Shown: positions 48,210 to 59,065, counted from the stretch's first letter. The stretch is DNA of 64,000 nt from Candidatus Enterococcus moelleringii (GCF_017377575.1 NZ_JAFREM010000013.1:112151-176150); one strand, 5' to 3'. Notes: generated by a model not told the origin, from the letters alone. Numbers and translations are program-made.

Positions 48210-49229
48210 ATGTTAGTCGCAGCATATATTGGTTTTGGCAATAGCGTAATCCGCTATCATTTGCCCTACGTAAATTTACGAAAAGATAAGGTGAAAGTTA
48301 AATATATTTATCGCCGAGAAGAAGATCGGGCACTTGAAGGGGAAAAAGAACGGGAAGCTTTGTACAAGGATTATATCTTTACCAGTCGGCTGGAGGATAT
48401 ATTGGAGGATCCGGAAGTCAATCTGATTGTTGTTAACACCCCTAATACTACCCATGTGATGTATGCAAAAATGGCTTTGGATGCAGGCAAAAATGTCTTA
48501 GTGGAAAAACCAATTGCCATGAACTATGAAGAAACTAAAGATTTATTGGAATATGCGAAAGAAAAAGAATTAACCTTGATGCCTAACCACAATCGCCGAT
48601 TTGATACTGATTGTTTGGCGGTGAAGGATGCAATTGCCAGCGGCAAGCTTGGGCGATTAATCGAAATTGAATCCCATTACGATTATTTCCGCCAGGAGCA
48701 CTTTTTAACAGAACCAGAAATGGTGATAGTATCCGGTCTAGGAATTCATACAACCGACCAAATTGTTTCAATGCTGGGTGTGCCAAAGAGATGTCAATAT
48801 GATGTGCGCAGTGTCTATTTTGATAGTGGGGCCGATGATTATTTTGATATCGATTTATTTTATGACGGCATGAAAGCTATAGTAAAAACCAACTACTTAG
48901 TAAAAACCAAGTATCCGCGATTTATTGTTCATGGGGATCATGGCAGCTTTATTAAATATGGCGGCAAACACAATTCGGATACTTCTTACACAGAACCGAT
49001 TCAGGTGAAGCTGGAAGTAGAAGATGAAAGTGATTGGGGCGTCATGGAATACGTGGACGAGCAGGGCGAGACCCATATCGAAAAAATCCCTAGCCAACCA
49101 ACTGATTACGGCAGAATTTATGATGGATTGTACGAAACCATCATCAATCAGGCACCAAAATTGGTGGCCGATGAAGAAGTCTTGGCAGATATGAAAATAA
49201 TTGAAGAAGCAATGGAGGCATGCATATAA
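48210..49229 (+). CDS. Gfo/Idh/MocA-family oxidoreductase 1
   Basis: 339 residues from ATG 48210, 8 bp after GAGAGG; the ATG at 48204 is too close. The Rossmann entry is AAYIGFGNSVIRYHLPYV, and the EKPIAMNYEE motif carries the catalytic Lys of the family. Members oxidise or epimerise sugars and inositols with NAD(P). A promoter-like TATAAT lies upstream near 48170. It is paired with a second family member 1 bp on, perhaps acting on unusual glycosides. Confidence 0.88.
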   Translation: MLVAAYIGFGNSVIRYHLPYVNLRKDKVKVKYIYRREEDRALEGEKEREALYKDYIFTSRLEDILEDPEVNLIVVNTPNTTHVMYAKMALDAGKNVLVEKPIAMNYEETKDLLEYAKEKELTLMPNHNRRFDTDCLAVKDAIASGKLGRLIEIESHYDYFRQEHFLTEPEMVIVSGLGIHTTDQIVSMLGVPKRCQYDVRSVYFDSGADDYFDIDLFYDGMKAIVKTNYLVKTKYPRFIVHGDHGSFIKYGGKHNSDTSYTEPIQVKLEVEDESDWGVMEYVDEQGETHIEKIPSQPTDYGRIYDGLYETIINQAPKLVADEEVLADMKIIEEAMEACI

Positions 49230-50239
49230 TGAGTCGGAAATTGAGAATTGGTACCGTGGGAACAGGTTTTATTGTTCAATTGTTTGCGGAAGCAGTGAGC
49301 CTAAGCGATCATGCGGAAATTACAGGAGTTTATTTACGAAATGAAGAAGTAACTAGCGGATTTGAAAAAATTATCAAGGTGGATACGGTTCATACTACCT
49401 TAGAAAGTTTATATAGTGATCCAAATGTGGATGCGGTCTACATTGCTACACCCAACAGCTTGCACTATCCAATTGCTAAAGCTGCTTTGGAAGCCGGTAA
49501 ACACGTTATCTGTGAAAAGCCCTTTACTTCAAACAGCCGCGAAGCTAAGGATTTGATTGATTATGCGAAACAGCATCAATTGTTCTTGTTTGAAGCTATT
49601 ACTATTGTCCATATGCCAAACTTTCAAGACATTAAGAAACGTTTGCCGGAACTGGGGGAAATTAGTTTGGTTCAAGCCAACTACTCTCAGTATTCAAGTA
49701 AATATGCTGCCTTAAAAGAAGGCGAACTGCCTAATGTGTTTAACCCAGCTTTCTCAGGCGGTGCCTTAATGGATATCAACATCTACAATCTTCACGGCAT
49801 CATCGATTTGTTTGGCTTGCCGGAACGGGTGGAATACCAAACAAGAAAACATGAAAATGGCATTGATTTGGCGGGAATTGCGATGCTTCATTATAAGAAT
49901 ATGCCTTGTGTCTGTATCGGTGCCAAAGATTCTAAAAGCATGAACTATTTCCAAATTCAAGGGGACCAAGGTTATATCAATATTCCAGAAGGCATTAATG
50001 GGGTTCGCAGCTATGATCTTTGTATCGGCAAGGAAAGCGAAAATGTGAATTTGCAAGACAAAGAAAATTGGTGGTTTTATGAAGTCGATACTTTTGCCAA
50101 AATCTTTTTGGCCGATGATCACGCAGCAGCTGACAAACTTTTAGAACATTCATATGCTGTGATGCAAGTTATTGACCAGCTGAAAGATAGTGCTGATATT
50201 GTATTTAAAGCAGATCAAGTATACAGTTCAGTTCATTAA
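49229..50239 (+). CDS. Gfo/Idh/MocA-family oxidoreductase 2
   Basis: 336 residues. ATG 49229 shares a base with the previous stop and lies 10 bp after GGAGG; an earlier ATG at 49220 is too near that site. NAD(P)-binding GTVGTGFIVQLFAEA, then GKHVICEKPFTSN with the catalytic Lys. Closer to the MviM/dihydrodiol-dehydrogenase branch than its neighbour. Probably works with it in one pathway. Confidence 0.88.
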   Translation: MSRKLRIGTVGTGFIVQLFAEAVSLSDHAEITGVYLRNEEVTSGFEKIIKVDTVHTTLESLYSDPNVDAVYIATPNSLHYPIAKAALEAGKHVICEKPFTSNSREAKDLIDYAKQHQLFLFEAITIVHMPNFQDIKKRLPELGEISLVQANYSQYSSKYAALKEGELPNVFNPAFSGGALMDINIYNLHGIIDLFGLPERVEYQTRKHENGIDLAGIAMLHYKNMPCVCIGAKDSKSMNYFQIQGDQGYINIPEGINGVRSYDLCIGKESENVNLQDKENWWFYEVDTFAKIFLADDHAAADKLLEHSYAVMQVIDQLKDSADIVFKADQVYSSVH

Positions 50240-50245
50240 TCGGCG

Positions 50246-50292
50246 TCTCGCATTTATCGTAAGTATTTTATGCGGTAAATGCGAGATTTTTT
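50246..50292 (+). terminator. intrinsic terminator
   Basis: TCTCGCATTTA and TAAATGCGAGA are perfect 11-bp arms followed by TTTTTT. It ends operon 2 before the duplicated GH1 gene. Confidence 0.88.
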
Positions 50293-50363
50293 GATTGAAG
50301 CAATGTATAGACTTGGTGTGTTTAAAAAAGAATATTTGAACGCTATTCACATCCATATAGTAG

Positions 50364-51821
<1,458 letters not shown>

Positions 51822-51879
51822 AAGAAACTTTAGGCGCGCGCTTTTGGATGATTACCCAAAAGCGCACGACGTATTGAGA

Positions 51880-52108
51880 AAGGATTTGGGATTATCAAAA
51901 AGGTAAAAAAGAAGCTGTTGATCTGAGGATTCGAAGTAATCGAAAAGTACAATAATCAAACTATTATAATAGAAGAAAGTGGTACATACAAAAAGAATGA
52001 ATGTCAAAAAGAAGGAGAATTTACGGTGTTGCTTTAGAAGGAAAAAGCGATGAAGCTGGCAAAAACAAATACTGGCTCAATCCAGTGGAAACCGGAAAAA
52101 GCCAGTAG
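51880..52108 (+). pseudogene. gene remnants after copy B: YczE 5' end and an unknown C-terminus
   Basis: 51880-51929 matches the first ~50 bp of the membrane gene after copy A (ATTATCAAAAAGGTAAAAAA against AATATCAAAAAAATAAAAAA), so the duplication included that gene's start. 52025-52108 is a separate open stretch (GVALEGKSDEAGKNKYWLNP, then VETGKSQ and stop) that looks like the tail of a lost gene. Confidence 0.55.
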
Positions 52109-52125
52109 AAACTTTATGCTGCAGC

Positions 52126-53130
52126 TTAGGTAGATTCTCTTCTAATCAATTGCACTGGAACCAAAGAAATTTCCCCTTGAATCTCCTTGTTGCCGTCGAT
52201 TAGTTTAATCAGGGAGCTTGTCGCCATTTCAGCAATTTTCTGAGTATCTTGATTAATTGAAGTGAGGCGGGGAGCTGAATGCTGACCGGCCGGCACATTA
52301 TCAAAGCCGATTACTTTCATCTGGGCTGGCACTGCAACCTCAAACTCCCTAAGATAATCCAAAATATTTAAAGCAATATCATCATTAATGGCGAATAGTC
52401 CATCCACGTCATTTTGCTGCTGCAAAAATTCCTGCAAGCTTTTCTTATCGTGACTTGAATCCAGGTTAAAATCAAGCCGATGCTTGTCTGGGTTAAAGGA
52501 GTAATTGTTCTTCTTTAACGCATCCTTGAAACCGTCTAAGCGTTCTTTGGCGCTGGAGGAGTTGCGCTGATGCATGACAATTATCGGGTGCTTCACTCCT
52601 TGCTGCAAAAGATGCTCGGCTGCTTCGAAGGCGCCTTGGTAGTGATTAGAAGAAACGAATACCGTTTTATTTTTTTCCTTGGGTTCTCGGTCGATACAAA
52701 TGTAAGGAATCGTTTTTTTATCATTTTGCACCTGGAATTCAAACTCATCGGCGCCAGAAATAATAATTAAGCCGTCGATCATTTTTCCCTCCAGCATGGA
52801 AAGGTAGGCAGCTTCTTTCTCAACATTTCTTCCCGTATTACAGATGATGGTAGAGTACCCTTGATCAAACAAAATCGTCTCGATCTTTTCTACTACATTC
52901 GCAAAAAAGTAGTTGGTAATATCGGGAACCAAAATCCCGATGGAAAAACTTTTATTCATCCGCAGCGTTTTGGCGGAATAATTCATTTGATAGCCGGTTT
53001 CTTCCATCACACGCAGCACTTTTTGCCGCGTCTCTTCAGAAAAACGACCATTATTATTAATGACTCTGGAAACTGTGGCCGTTGATACCCCGCTAAGCTT
53101 AGCAATTTCTTTAATTGATATATTTTTCAA
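52126..53130 (-). CDS. LacI-family transcriptional repressor
   Basis: 334 residues from TTG 53130 (GAGGTG upstream). The N-terminal HTH is SIKEIAKLSGVSTATVSRVI, the hinge region NYSAKTLRMNK, and a periplasmic-binding-protein-like sensor domain follows from ~60 (SIGILVPDITNYFF). Palindromic sites with the motif GAGTAA-CG-TTACTC occur at its own promoter and before the 60143 operon, so both are probable targets. Confidence 0.92.
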   Translation of the reverse strand: MKNISIKEIAKLSGVSTATVSRVINNNGRFSEETRQKVLRVMEETGYQMNYSAKTLRMNKSFSIGILVPDITNYFFANVVEKIETILFDQGYSTIICNTGRNVEKEAAYLSMLEGKMIDGLIIISGADEFEFQVQNDKKTIPYICIDREPKEKNKTVFVSSNHYQGAFEAAEHLLQQGVKHPIIVMHQRNSSSAKERLDGFKDALKKNNYSFNPDKHRLDFNLDSSHDKKSLQEFLQQQNDVDGLFAINDDIALNILDYLREFEVAVPAQMKVIGFDNVPAGQHSAPRLTSINQDTQKIAEMATSSLIKLIDGNKEIQGEISLVPVQLIRREST

Positions 53131-53143
53131 ATTTACACCTCAT

Positions 53144-53267
53144 TTGAGTTAACGATTACCCTATCATTTTACACAAACCAGCAAGGAAATAAAAGAATTA
53201 TTTTTTTCATTGACAAACAGAACTGTAGAATGCTACTATATGGCCATTGAGTAAACGATTACTCAAT
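53144..53267. promoter_or_regulatory. LacI operators and a plus-strand promoter
   Basis: TTGAGTTAACGATTACCC at 53144-53161 overlaps the repressor's promoter region. ATTGAGTAAACGATTACTC at 53246 is followed by AAT and forms a 22-bp near-perfect palindrome. Between them a plus-strand promoter (TTGACA 53210-53215, 18 bp, TACTAT 53234-53239) now leads only to gene debris. 53168-53208 is repeated exactly at 59992-60032. Confidence 0.75.
53168..53208 (+). repeat. 41-bp direct repeat, copy 1
   Basis: Begins TTTACACAAACCAGCAAGG and ends in a run of seven T and C. Identical to 59992-60032. Similarity continues more weakly through the promoter and operator beyond. Confidence 0.85.
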
Positions 53268-53339
53268 AGAGTTTTATTTTAATCGAACGGTATGTAGACT
53301 AGTGGAAGCAGTCGAATTGCAGCCCATTGGATAGTTGAA

Positions 53340-53438
53340 TTGGTTGGGAAAAGAAAACTCCAGCCCCAAAAGAGAGGAAGTTTTGCTGCATATCAACATT
53401 ATCAAGAAGCTCTTCCAGTAAAGTATCCGGCTGCTTAA
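53340..53438 (+). pseudogene. short open stretch after the orphan promoter, likely gene debris
   Basis: Ends with AAYQHYQEALPVKYPAA and a stop, resembling an enzyme C-terminus, but has no ribosome site or start of its own. The rest of 53268-53454 shows nothing else. Confidence 0.3.
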
Positions 53439-53454
53439 CAGGTGAAGCATGAAA

Positions 53455-53488
53455 AACCCAACATTAGGAAAAAACCTATTGTTGGGTT
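53455..53488 (-). terminator. intrinsic terminator of the deoR-pfkB unit
   Basis: On the minus strand AACCCAACAATAGG pairs with CCTAATGTTGGGTT around TTTTTT and continues into TTT, 6 bp after the PfkB stop. Confidence 0.78.
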
Positions 53489-53493
53489 AAGGA

Positions 53494-54471
53494 TTAATAT
53501 GCATTTTGTGTATATCTCGTTACTAATTTTTTGACTTGTATTTGTGAGCAGAATTCTTGGACTTTATTAGGATCAATTTTTCCCACTTCACCATGTTGGG
53601 CATTTGACATCCCGCAAGCCATGGAATATTTCAAGGTATCTTCAACGGAAAAATCATTGACAACTGCGTGGGCGAAACCACCGACACTGGCATCACCAGA
53701 TCCCGTTGTATTAATAATGGGAATTGTTGGGATGGTTATATCATAATAATCAGCGCCAACTTTACAGAGCGCACCTTCCTCGCCGCAGGATATCATAATA
53801 TACTCTATTCCATCAAAAAGCGGATGTTCCAACTCTTTTAAAGCTTCTTCTTTAGATGAAATATCTTTATTCAAAATTTCCCCAAGTTCGTGAGTATTTG
53901 GTTTAATAAAGGTTGGTTTATACGTCTTGCTTTTCAATAGAGAAATTAATTGTTGTTGCGAAACGTCCATAAATACCGGAATAGTTTTGGAAATATTTTC
54001 TCGAATATAAGTAAGCATATCTAAGTAGACATGTTCGTTGCAAGAGTTTATGGACCCTGAAATACAGATTAAATCGACGGAATCTTCCTTGCATTTTCTG
54101 CTGATTCTATTTAATAATTCTTTTGTTTGAACATCAGAAATTTCAGGACCGCTTTCGACTATTTCAGTATGCGTATTATTATCATGCATGATGGTGATCG
54201 CTTTTCTTGTTTTCCCATTCGTCTCTAACATATCAAGACTGCATAAATCCTCCCGCACCAGGTAATTTTTTACCATTTTGCCAAACTCGCCGGCCAGATA
54301 ACCTGTTAATAATACTTTTGAACCAGATAAAGCTGCTGTTCTGCCAGCGTTGATGCCTTTTCCACCAACTGATTGAGTTGGATCAACAAAACGATTCATT
54401 TTCCCTAATTGAAAATGGTCAATTGAATACGCAAAATCCATAGATGGATTCATTGTTATGGTTATTATCAC
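53494..54471 (-). CDS. PfkB-family sugar-phosphate kinase (LacC/FruK type)
   Basis: 325 residues from GTG 54471 (GGAGGA upstream), overlapping the DeoR stop by 4 bp. N-terminal ITMNPSMDFAYSIDHFQLGK and SVGGKGINAGRTAALSG are typical of the 1-phosphofructokinase/tagatose-6-phosphate kinase branch. The anion hole and catalytic Asp are in NTTGSGDASVGGFAHA. It phosphorylates a ketose phosphate, probably from the divergent galactitol-type PTS pathway. Confidence 0.9.
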   Translation of the reverse strand: MIITITMNPSMDFAYSIDHFQLGKMNRFVDPTQSVGGKGINAGRTAALSGSKVLLTGYLAGEFGKMVKNYLVREDLCSLDMLETNGKTRKAITIMHDNNTHTEIVESGPEISDVQTKELLNRISRKCKEDSVDLICISGSINSCNEHVYLDMLTYIRENISKTIPVFMDVSQQQLISLLKSKTYKPTFIKPNTHELGEILNKDISSKEEALKELEHPLFDGIEYIMISCGEEGALCKVGADYYDITIPTIPIINTTGSGDASVGGFAHAVVNDFSVEDTLKYSMACGMSNAQHGEVGKIDPNKVQEFCSQIQVKKLVTRYTQNAY

Positions 54472-55229
54472 TCATATTCCTCCTTGAGTATCTTTACATG
54501 CTTGCTGTAACGATCGAATACTTCTTGGGGGATTTTGTCATCAGTAATTAGATAGTCTACTTGGTCCAGTCTTTGGAAGGTATACACATCGGCTACATCC
54601 AGCTTTGAGCTATCTGCTATCACACAAGTTGTTTTCGCTTTAGCAAAAGCAGCATTCTGTACCGCACCTTCGTCAAATTGAGCAGTGGTTATATTGTTTT
54701 CAAATATTCCATTGGTAGCGACAAAGGCCATATCAATATTGAGATTGTCGAATGATCGCACGGCTACCTCGCCAATGAACTCCTCAGTCGTTGGAATAAA
54801 TTCGCCTCCAGTTAATAGAATCCTAAAATCAGTGTTGTCCTTTAAGTAGTTAAAGGAAATCAGGCTGTTGGTAATAATAAACAGGCCTTTTTTTGTAATT
54901 TCAGGAAGCGCATGGAGAACGGTCGTACCGGCACCAAGAAAAAGAATGGAATTGTCTCGGATAATTGAATTCATAATCCGCCCAATGTATTTTTTTTGAT
55001 CCACATGGCTTTGAATTTTTTCATCCGTTGATAATTCTTTCTTTTCTACATCTAATTTCTGAGCTCCACCGTAAAGTTTTGTCAGTTTATTTTGTTTTGC
55101 TAATTCATTAAAGTCACGACGAATCGTCATTTCAGAAACGTTTAGTCGTGATGCGACATCTGTAATAGTCAAAAAGGTGTGTTGTTGGATTAATGAAAGG
55201 ATTTTGTTTTGACGTTCTTCTTTTAACAT
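54468..55229 (-). CDS. DeoR-family transcriptional repressor
   Basis: 253 residues from ATG 55229 (AAGGAGG upstream); the longer frame adds 10 unlikely residues. N-terminal HTH: RQNKILSLIQQHTFLTITDV, LNVSEMTIRRDFNELAKQ. The DeoRC sensor domain contains LFLGAGTTVLHALPE, which binds sugar phosphates. It is divergent from the GatABC genes, with repeated candidate operators between. Confidence 0.92.
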   Translation of the reverse strand: MLKEERQNKILSLIQQHTFLTITDVASRLNVSEMTIRRDFNELAKQNKLTKLYGGAQKLDVEKKELSTDEKIQSHVDQKKYIGRIMNSIIRDNSILFLGAGTTVLHALPEITKKGLFIITNSLISFNYLKDNTDFRILLTGGEFIPTTEEFIGEVAVRSFDNLNIDMAFVATNGIFENNITTAQFDEGAVQNAAFAKAKTTCVIADSSKLDVADVYTFQRLDQVDYLITDDKIPQEVFDRYSKHVKILKEEYE

Positions 55230-55259
55230 AGAACAGTTCCTCCTTAGATTGTTGGACAT

Positions 55260-55394
55260 TGTTAAGGTTTGTTATAAATCGATGTTAGCTTCATTATATA
55301 GATTTTCTAAAGCTATTTCAAGTTAAACGATGAAAGAATATGTTAAAGTTTGTTAAAAGAAAACGTTGACAGCCGGGATTTTTCCGTGTAATAT
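55260..55394. promoter_or_regulatory. DeoR operators, cre site and promoter of the galactitol-type PTS operon
   Basis: TGTTAAGGTTTGTTATAA (55260) and TGTTAAAGTTTGTTAAAA (55341) match at 16 of 18 positions. AGAAAACGTTGACA (55358-55371) fits the CcpA cre at all but the first base and covers the -35 box. The promoter is TTGACA (55366-55371), 17 bp, TAATAT (55389-55394). Confidence 0.78.
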
Positions 55395-55479
55395 GTTCCT
55401 TGTAGAACAAAGTCGAACAATAAAACAAAAAGGTTAACAAAGATTGACTTTGGTTTGCAAAATCAAGGAGGTGTTGAGG

Positions 55480-55938
55480 ATGGACTATAAATCGATGTTT
55501 AGTCCCAAGCTGATTGATTTATCAGTGGAGGCTTCAACGGAAAATGAAGCGTTCGAAAAAGTTGCTGAGAAGTTAATGGACGAGGGGATGGTAAATGGCA
55601 GCTATCTGACTGGTATTGTGAAGCGAGAAGCCGAGTTTCCAACGGGTTTAATCACACAATATACTAATATTGCTTTACCTCATTCAGACCCCCAATATGT
55701 GGAGAAGGCTTTTGTCTATGTGTGTCGTCTAAAAGGTGAAGTGTCCTGTCGTCAAATGGGTGATAGCCAAGAAATGAGCACGAGGGACTTATTCTTCCTA
55801 GGAATTAAGGACGGTAAAAACCAAGTGGGCTTGTTACAAAAATTTATGAATTTGTTTATGGATGAAGCGTTTGTTAATCAGTATTTATCAATTCAGGATA
55901 ACGAAGAGATGTATGAACTCTTCATGAATCATTTTTAA
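55480..55938 (+). CDS. PTS galactitol-family EIIA component
   Basis: 152 residues from ATG 55480 (AAGGAGG 8 bp upstream). PTS_EIIA_2 fold, with phospho-His in NIALPHSDPQYV, preceded by REAEFPTGL. It passes phosphate to the EIIB encoded 24 bp downstream. Confidence 0.9.
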   Translation: MDYKSMFSPKLIDLSVEASTENEAFEKVAEKLMDEGMVNGSYLTGIVKREAEFPTGLITQYTNIALPHSDPQYVEKAFVYVCRLKGEVSCRQMGDSQEMSTRDLFFLGIKDGKNQVGLLQKFMNLFMDEAFVNQYLSIQDNEEMYELFMNHF

Positions 55939-55962
55939 AAAAGAAAACTGGAGGAAAAAAGA

Positions 55963-56262
55963 ATGAAAAGAAAATTAATTGTAGCATGTGGCAGCGGAGT
56001 TGCAACGAGTCAAACGATTGCAAGTAAAATTGCAGGTAAATTTGAAGACGACGGAATTAATTGTCAAGTAGAAGCAGTGGATTACAAATCAATCCAAAAT
56101 GAATTGCCTGCTGCAGGGATTTATGTGTACATTGCTCAACCAGATGCGGATGTATTATCAAAAGCTGAAGAGTTAGATGTAAAAGTTTTTCCAGGAGTGC
56201 CTTTTTTAACTGGTATGGGTGCTGATGATATCTACGACCAGATTACCAGTCTTTTAAGATAA
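55963..56262 (+). CDS. PTS galactitol-family EIIB component
   Basis: 99 residues with active-site Cys in LIVACGSGVATSQTI (C9). The small stand-alone EIIB of the Gat family. GGAGG precedes the ATG. Confidence 0.93.
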   Translation: MKRKLIVACGSGVATSQTIASKIAGKFEDDGINCQVEAVDYKSIQNELPAAGIYVYIAQPDADVLSKAEELDVKVFPGVPFLTGMGADDIYDQITSLLR

Positions 56263-56275
56263 GGAGGAGAACACG

Positions 56276-57667
56276 ATGACGATTTTTCAAGATATTGTTA
56301 ATTATATTTTAGGCCTAGGATCGGCAATCTTCGTTCCGTTAATCATCTTAGTTTTAGGTTTATTAGCTGGAATGAAATTTAAAAGAGCCTTCATGTCGGC
56401 GATTACTTTAGGGATTGCCTTTACCGGAATGTCGATGGTCATCAACTTTATGTCTGCTGCTGTAAGTCCCGCTTCCGAAGCGCTGGCAACTAATACAGGC
56501 ATCAATTTACCAGCACTAGATTTAGGATGGACAGGTGCCGCAAGTATCACTTGGTCATGGTCTTATGCTTTTGTATTTTTCGCAGTAACTATTGGCGTCA
56601 ATTTCGCTATGTTGGTGTTTAACTTAACGAAAACCTTGAACGTAGATATGTGGAATGTTTGGGGAAAAGCACTGACCGCCTACTTAGTCTACTATGTATC
56701 TGGGAATCTAATCGCCGGATTTATTACGGCAATTGTGCAAGTTATTCTTGAATTAAAGCTTGGAGATATGTTCCAAAAACACATTCAAGATTTGACGGGA
56801 ATTCCTTTAGTAACGGTTACACATTTTATGACTTCATCGGCTGTATTGCTTTTACCGTTTAACATGATTATGGATAAAATTCCCTTCTTCAATAAAAAAG
56901 CGGATGCAAATGCGTTGAAATCAAAACTGGGTATTTTCTCAGAAAATTCAGTGATGGGATTTATTATTGGTCTAGGATTGGGGCTAGCTGCAGCTTACGG
57001 CATTTCCGGCTCGCTGAATCTAGCAGTGCAGGTGGCAACAGCGATGGCTTTATTCCCAATGATTTCTAAAATGTTCATGCAATCATTGTCTCCTCTAGCA
57101 GATGCGATGTCTGAATTTATGAAACGTAAATTTAAAGATCGGGAAGTATTCATTGGCTTGGATTGGCCGATTTTAGCTGGCCGTTCAGAAATTTGGGTAA
57201 CAGCGATTTTGCTGGTACCAGTTTTCATCGGTTACGCGATCATCTTACCAGGCAATCAAGTATTGCCTTTGGCTGGAATTATTAACTATGCGATTGCTGT
57301 AGGCGGCTTACTGCTTACTGGCGGTAACTTAGCTCGTATGTTGGTTCTAGGTGTGATTACTATGCCAATTTATCTTTATGCTGCAACCTATTTAGCACCG
57401 ATTTTGAGCGGACTAGCTGAATCAACGGGTGCGGTAGAAGGTTTCCAAAGCGGACAGCTAATTACTTGGTCCTCGATTGAAGGAGCCGAATTCAGAATTT
57501 TCTTTGCGGAAGCCTTTAACATGAATCCGTTGGCTATTGGTGCCGTGATCGTCTTTGTCGGCTTGTTCTACCTGTTGAACAAATACATGAATAACGCGAA
57601 GGTTCCAAGTCAACGCTACGAAGAAGCAAAAGAAAAAGATACGAATTTAAAAGCAAAACAGGCCTAG
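56276..57667 (+). CDS. PTS galactitol-family EIIC component
   Basis: 463 residues, about ten helices, GatC type (LGLGSAIFVPLIILVLGLLAG; FKDREVFIGLDWPILAGRSE). Membrane channel for the sugar alcohol or related pentose/hexitol. The substrate is not determined from sequence; a class II aldolase downstream suggests a product cleaved or epimerised as a ketose phosphate. Confidence 0.92.
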   Translation: MTIFQDIVNYILGLGSAIFVPLIILVLGLLAGMKFKRAFMSAITLGIAFTGMSMVINFMSAAVSPASEALATNTGINLPALDLGWTGAASITWSWSYAFVFFAVTIGVNFAMLVFNLTKTLNVDMWNVWGKALTAYLVYYVSGNLIAGFITAIVQVILELKLGDMFQKHIQDLTGIPLVTVTHFMTSSAVLLLPFNMIMDKIPFFNKKADANALKSKLGIFSENSVMGFIIGLGLGLAAAYGISGSLNLAVQVATAMALFPMISKMFMQSLSPLADAMSEFMKRKFKDREVFIGLDWPILAGRSEIWVTAILLVPVFIGYAIILPGNQVLPLAGIINYAIAVGGLLLTGGNLARMLVLGVITMPIYLYAATYLAPILSGLAESTGAVEGFQSGQLITWSSIEGAEFRIFFAEAFNMNPLAIGAVIVFVGLFYLLNKYMNNAKVPSQRYEEAKEKDTNLKAKQA

Positions 57668-57690
57668 GATTTATCTGAAAGGGGTTTTTA

Positions 57691-57948
57691 ATGATGGAAA
57701 AAGTCAGTCGCTTAGGATGGTGCGGTATTTTATACATCACCATTCTGCTATTCGTGCTAAATCTTTCTTTACAAGTTTCGTTCCTGAACATTGTCATCAT
57801 CGGCATCGCCATCATCATTTACAAGTATGGAAGTCCGGTCATGTTTAAGGAATACGAGGAAAAAAGAAAGAAAAAGCTAAATGACTCTCAAGTCATTAAA
57901 GACGCCGCCAGAGAAGTGTTATCGTCTGGAAAACTTTTTAAAAAGTGA
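57691..57948 (+). CDS. small membrane protein of the Gat-type operon
   Basis: 85 residues. Two adjacent hydrophobic stretches (CGILYITILLFVLNL, VSFLNIVIIGIAIIIY), then a basic tail with YEEKRKKKLNDS. AAAGGGG precedes the ATG. It lies between the EIIC and aldolase genes. I do not recognise a family. Confidence 0.65.
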   Translation: MMEKVSRLGWCGILYITILLFVLNLSLQVSFLNIVIIGIAIIIYKYGSPVMFKEYEEKRKKKLNDSQVIKDAAREVLSSGKLFKK

Positions 57949-57961
57949 TGGAGGAAAAAGA

Positions 57962-58711
57962 ATGTCTGATGGACGTATGATTTTTGAAAGAGAAAGAGAA
58001 GATTTAGCTGGGATTGTAAAGCTGATTTTCGCACGGAAGCTAACTAATGTTGCTGGAGGGAATTTCTCCTTTTTAGCAGAAAAAGACAACAAAGAATATA
58101 TTATCATGACGCCAACGATGATGTCTGAGGCTTACCTAGGCGATCTTTCGGCTTCACAAATTTTAGTGGTGGACATGGAAACCCGAGAAGTCATCAGTGG
58201 AGTAGGCAGTTTGACACGAGAAATCAATATGCACCAAGCGGTTTATCAAACCAACCCTAAGATCAAAGCTGTGCTGCATGCTCACGCACCAAATGCGATG
58301 TTCTGGGCAACAAGTGGACTGCCAATGCCTAACTTAACCGAAGCTACCCAAAAAGTTGGCCCAGTTCCAGTGATGAAATTTGCACCAAACTGCTCAGAAG
58401 AATTAGCCGAAATTACCAGCACATATATTCGTGAAAACGATCTGCCAGTTCCTCATATGCTGCTATTAGACAGCCACGGGGTGTTAATCAACGCAACTGG
58501 CGATACCGGAATGATGGCGATCCATAAAGCATTGTCTATTTTAGACACAGTGGAGTGGAATGCTGAGATTGCTTACAAGCAAGCGATCTTCCAAGCCTTA
58601 GGAATCACCGACTTCTTCCATTCTAAAGGGGAAGACATTGCTACATTGGATGATCTAAAAGCCAACGAAGCAATCTACAACCGAGCAAAAGTTGCCGCTG
58701 GCGGAGACTAA
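57962..58711 (+). CDS. class II aldolase/adducin-family protein
   Basis: 249 residues from ATG 57962 (GGAGG upstream). Metal-binding His pair in VLHAHAPNAMF and a third His in LDSHGVLIN; NVAGGNFSF holds the phosphate-binding Asn/Ser. The family covers L-fuculose/rhamnulose-phosphate aldolases and ribulose-phosphate 4-epimerases. It completes catabolism of the sugar imported by the Gat-type PTS; exact chemistry is unknown. Confidence 0.88.
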   Translation: MSDGRMIFEREREDLAGIVKLIFARKLTNVAGGNFSFLAEKDNKEYIIMTPTMMSEAYLGDLSASQILVVDMETREVISGVGSLTREINMHQAVYQTNPKIKAVLHAHAPNAMFWATSGLPMPNLTEATQKVGPVPVMKFAPNCSEELAEITSTYIRENDLPVPHMLLLDSHGVLINATGDTGMMAIHKALSILDTVEWNAEIAYKQAIFQALGITDFFHSKGEDIATLDDLKANEAIYNRAKVAAGGD

Positions 58712-58819
58712 AACAAACGAAAGATTTAGTACTTTTGACAACAAAGAAACTACTGATTTAGTAAGAATTCTACAACCATATTTACGATTAGTATTCAACA
58801 ATCTTTTTTAGAGGATATG

Positions 58820-58851
58820 AAGCTTGTGCAGTATATTGTACAAGCTTTTTT
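58820..58851 (+). terminator. intrinsic terminator of the Gat-type operon
   Basis: AAGCTTGT and ACAAGCTT around a loop, then TTTTTT. The rest of 58712-59065 is AT-rich and holds no gene I can support. Confidence 0.82.
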
Positions 58852-59065
58852 AGTATCATAAAAAAACCTTGGTATTCTTAAAATCAATAGCTGGATATAA
58901 AATATGGGTATTTGGCATTCTATACTAAGTAAGATAATCTTATGCCACACAGTAATTCGCTTTAATCTAATTGAGTTTAGAGAATTCATTATCAACAGAA
59001 ATTTTGATTGGTATTTGATTTGGTTAAAGCAGTAAGAGCAATGCAAATTATTAAGGAGTGAACTT

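Noticed and set aside
51838..51865. GC-rich hairpin after GH1 copy B as an intrinsic terminator
   Set aside because: Strong stem but no T-run on either strand, so only noted as a hairpin.
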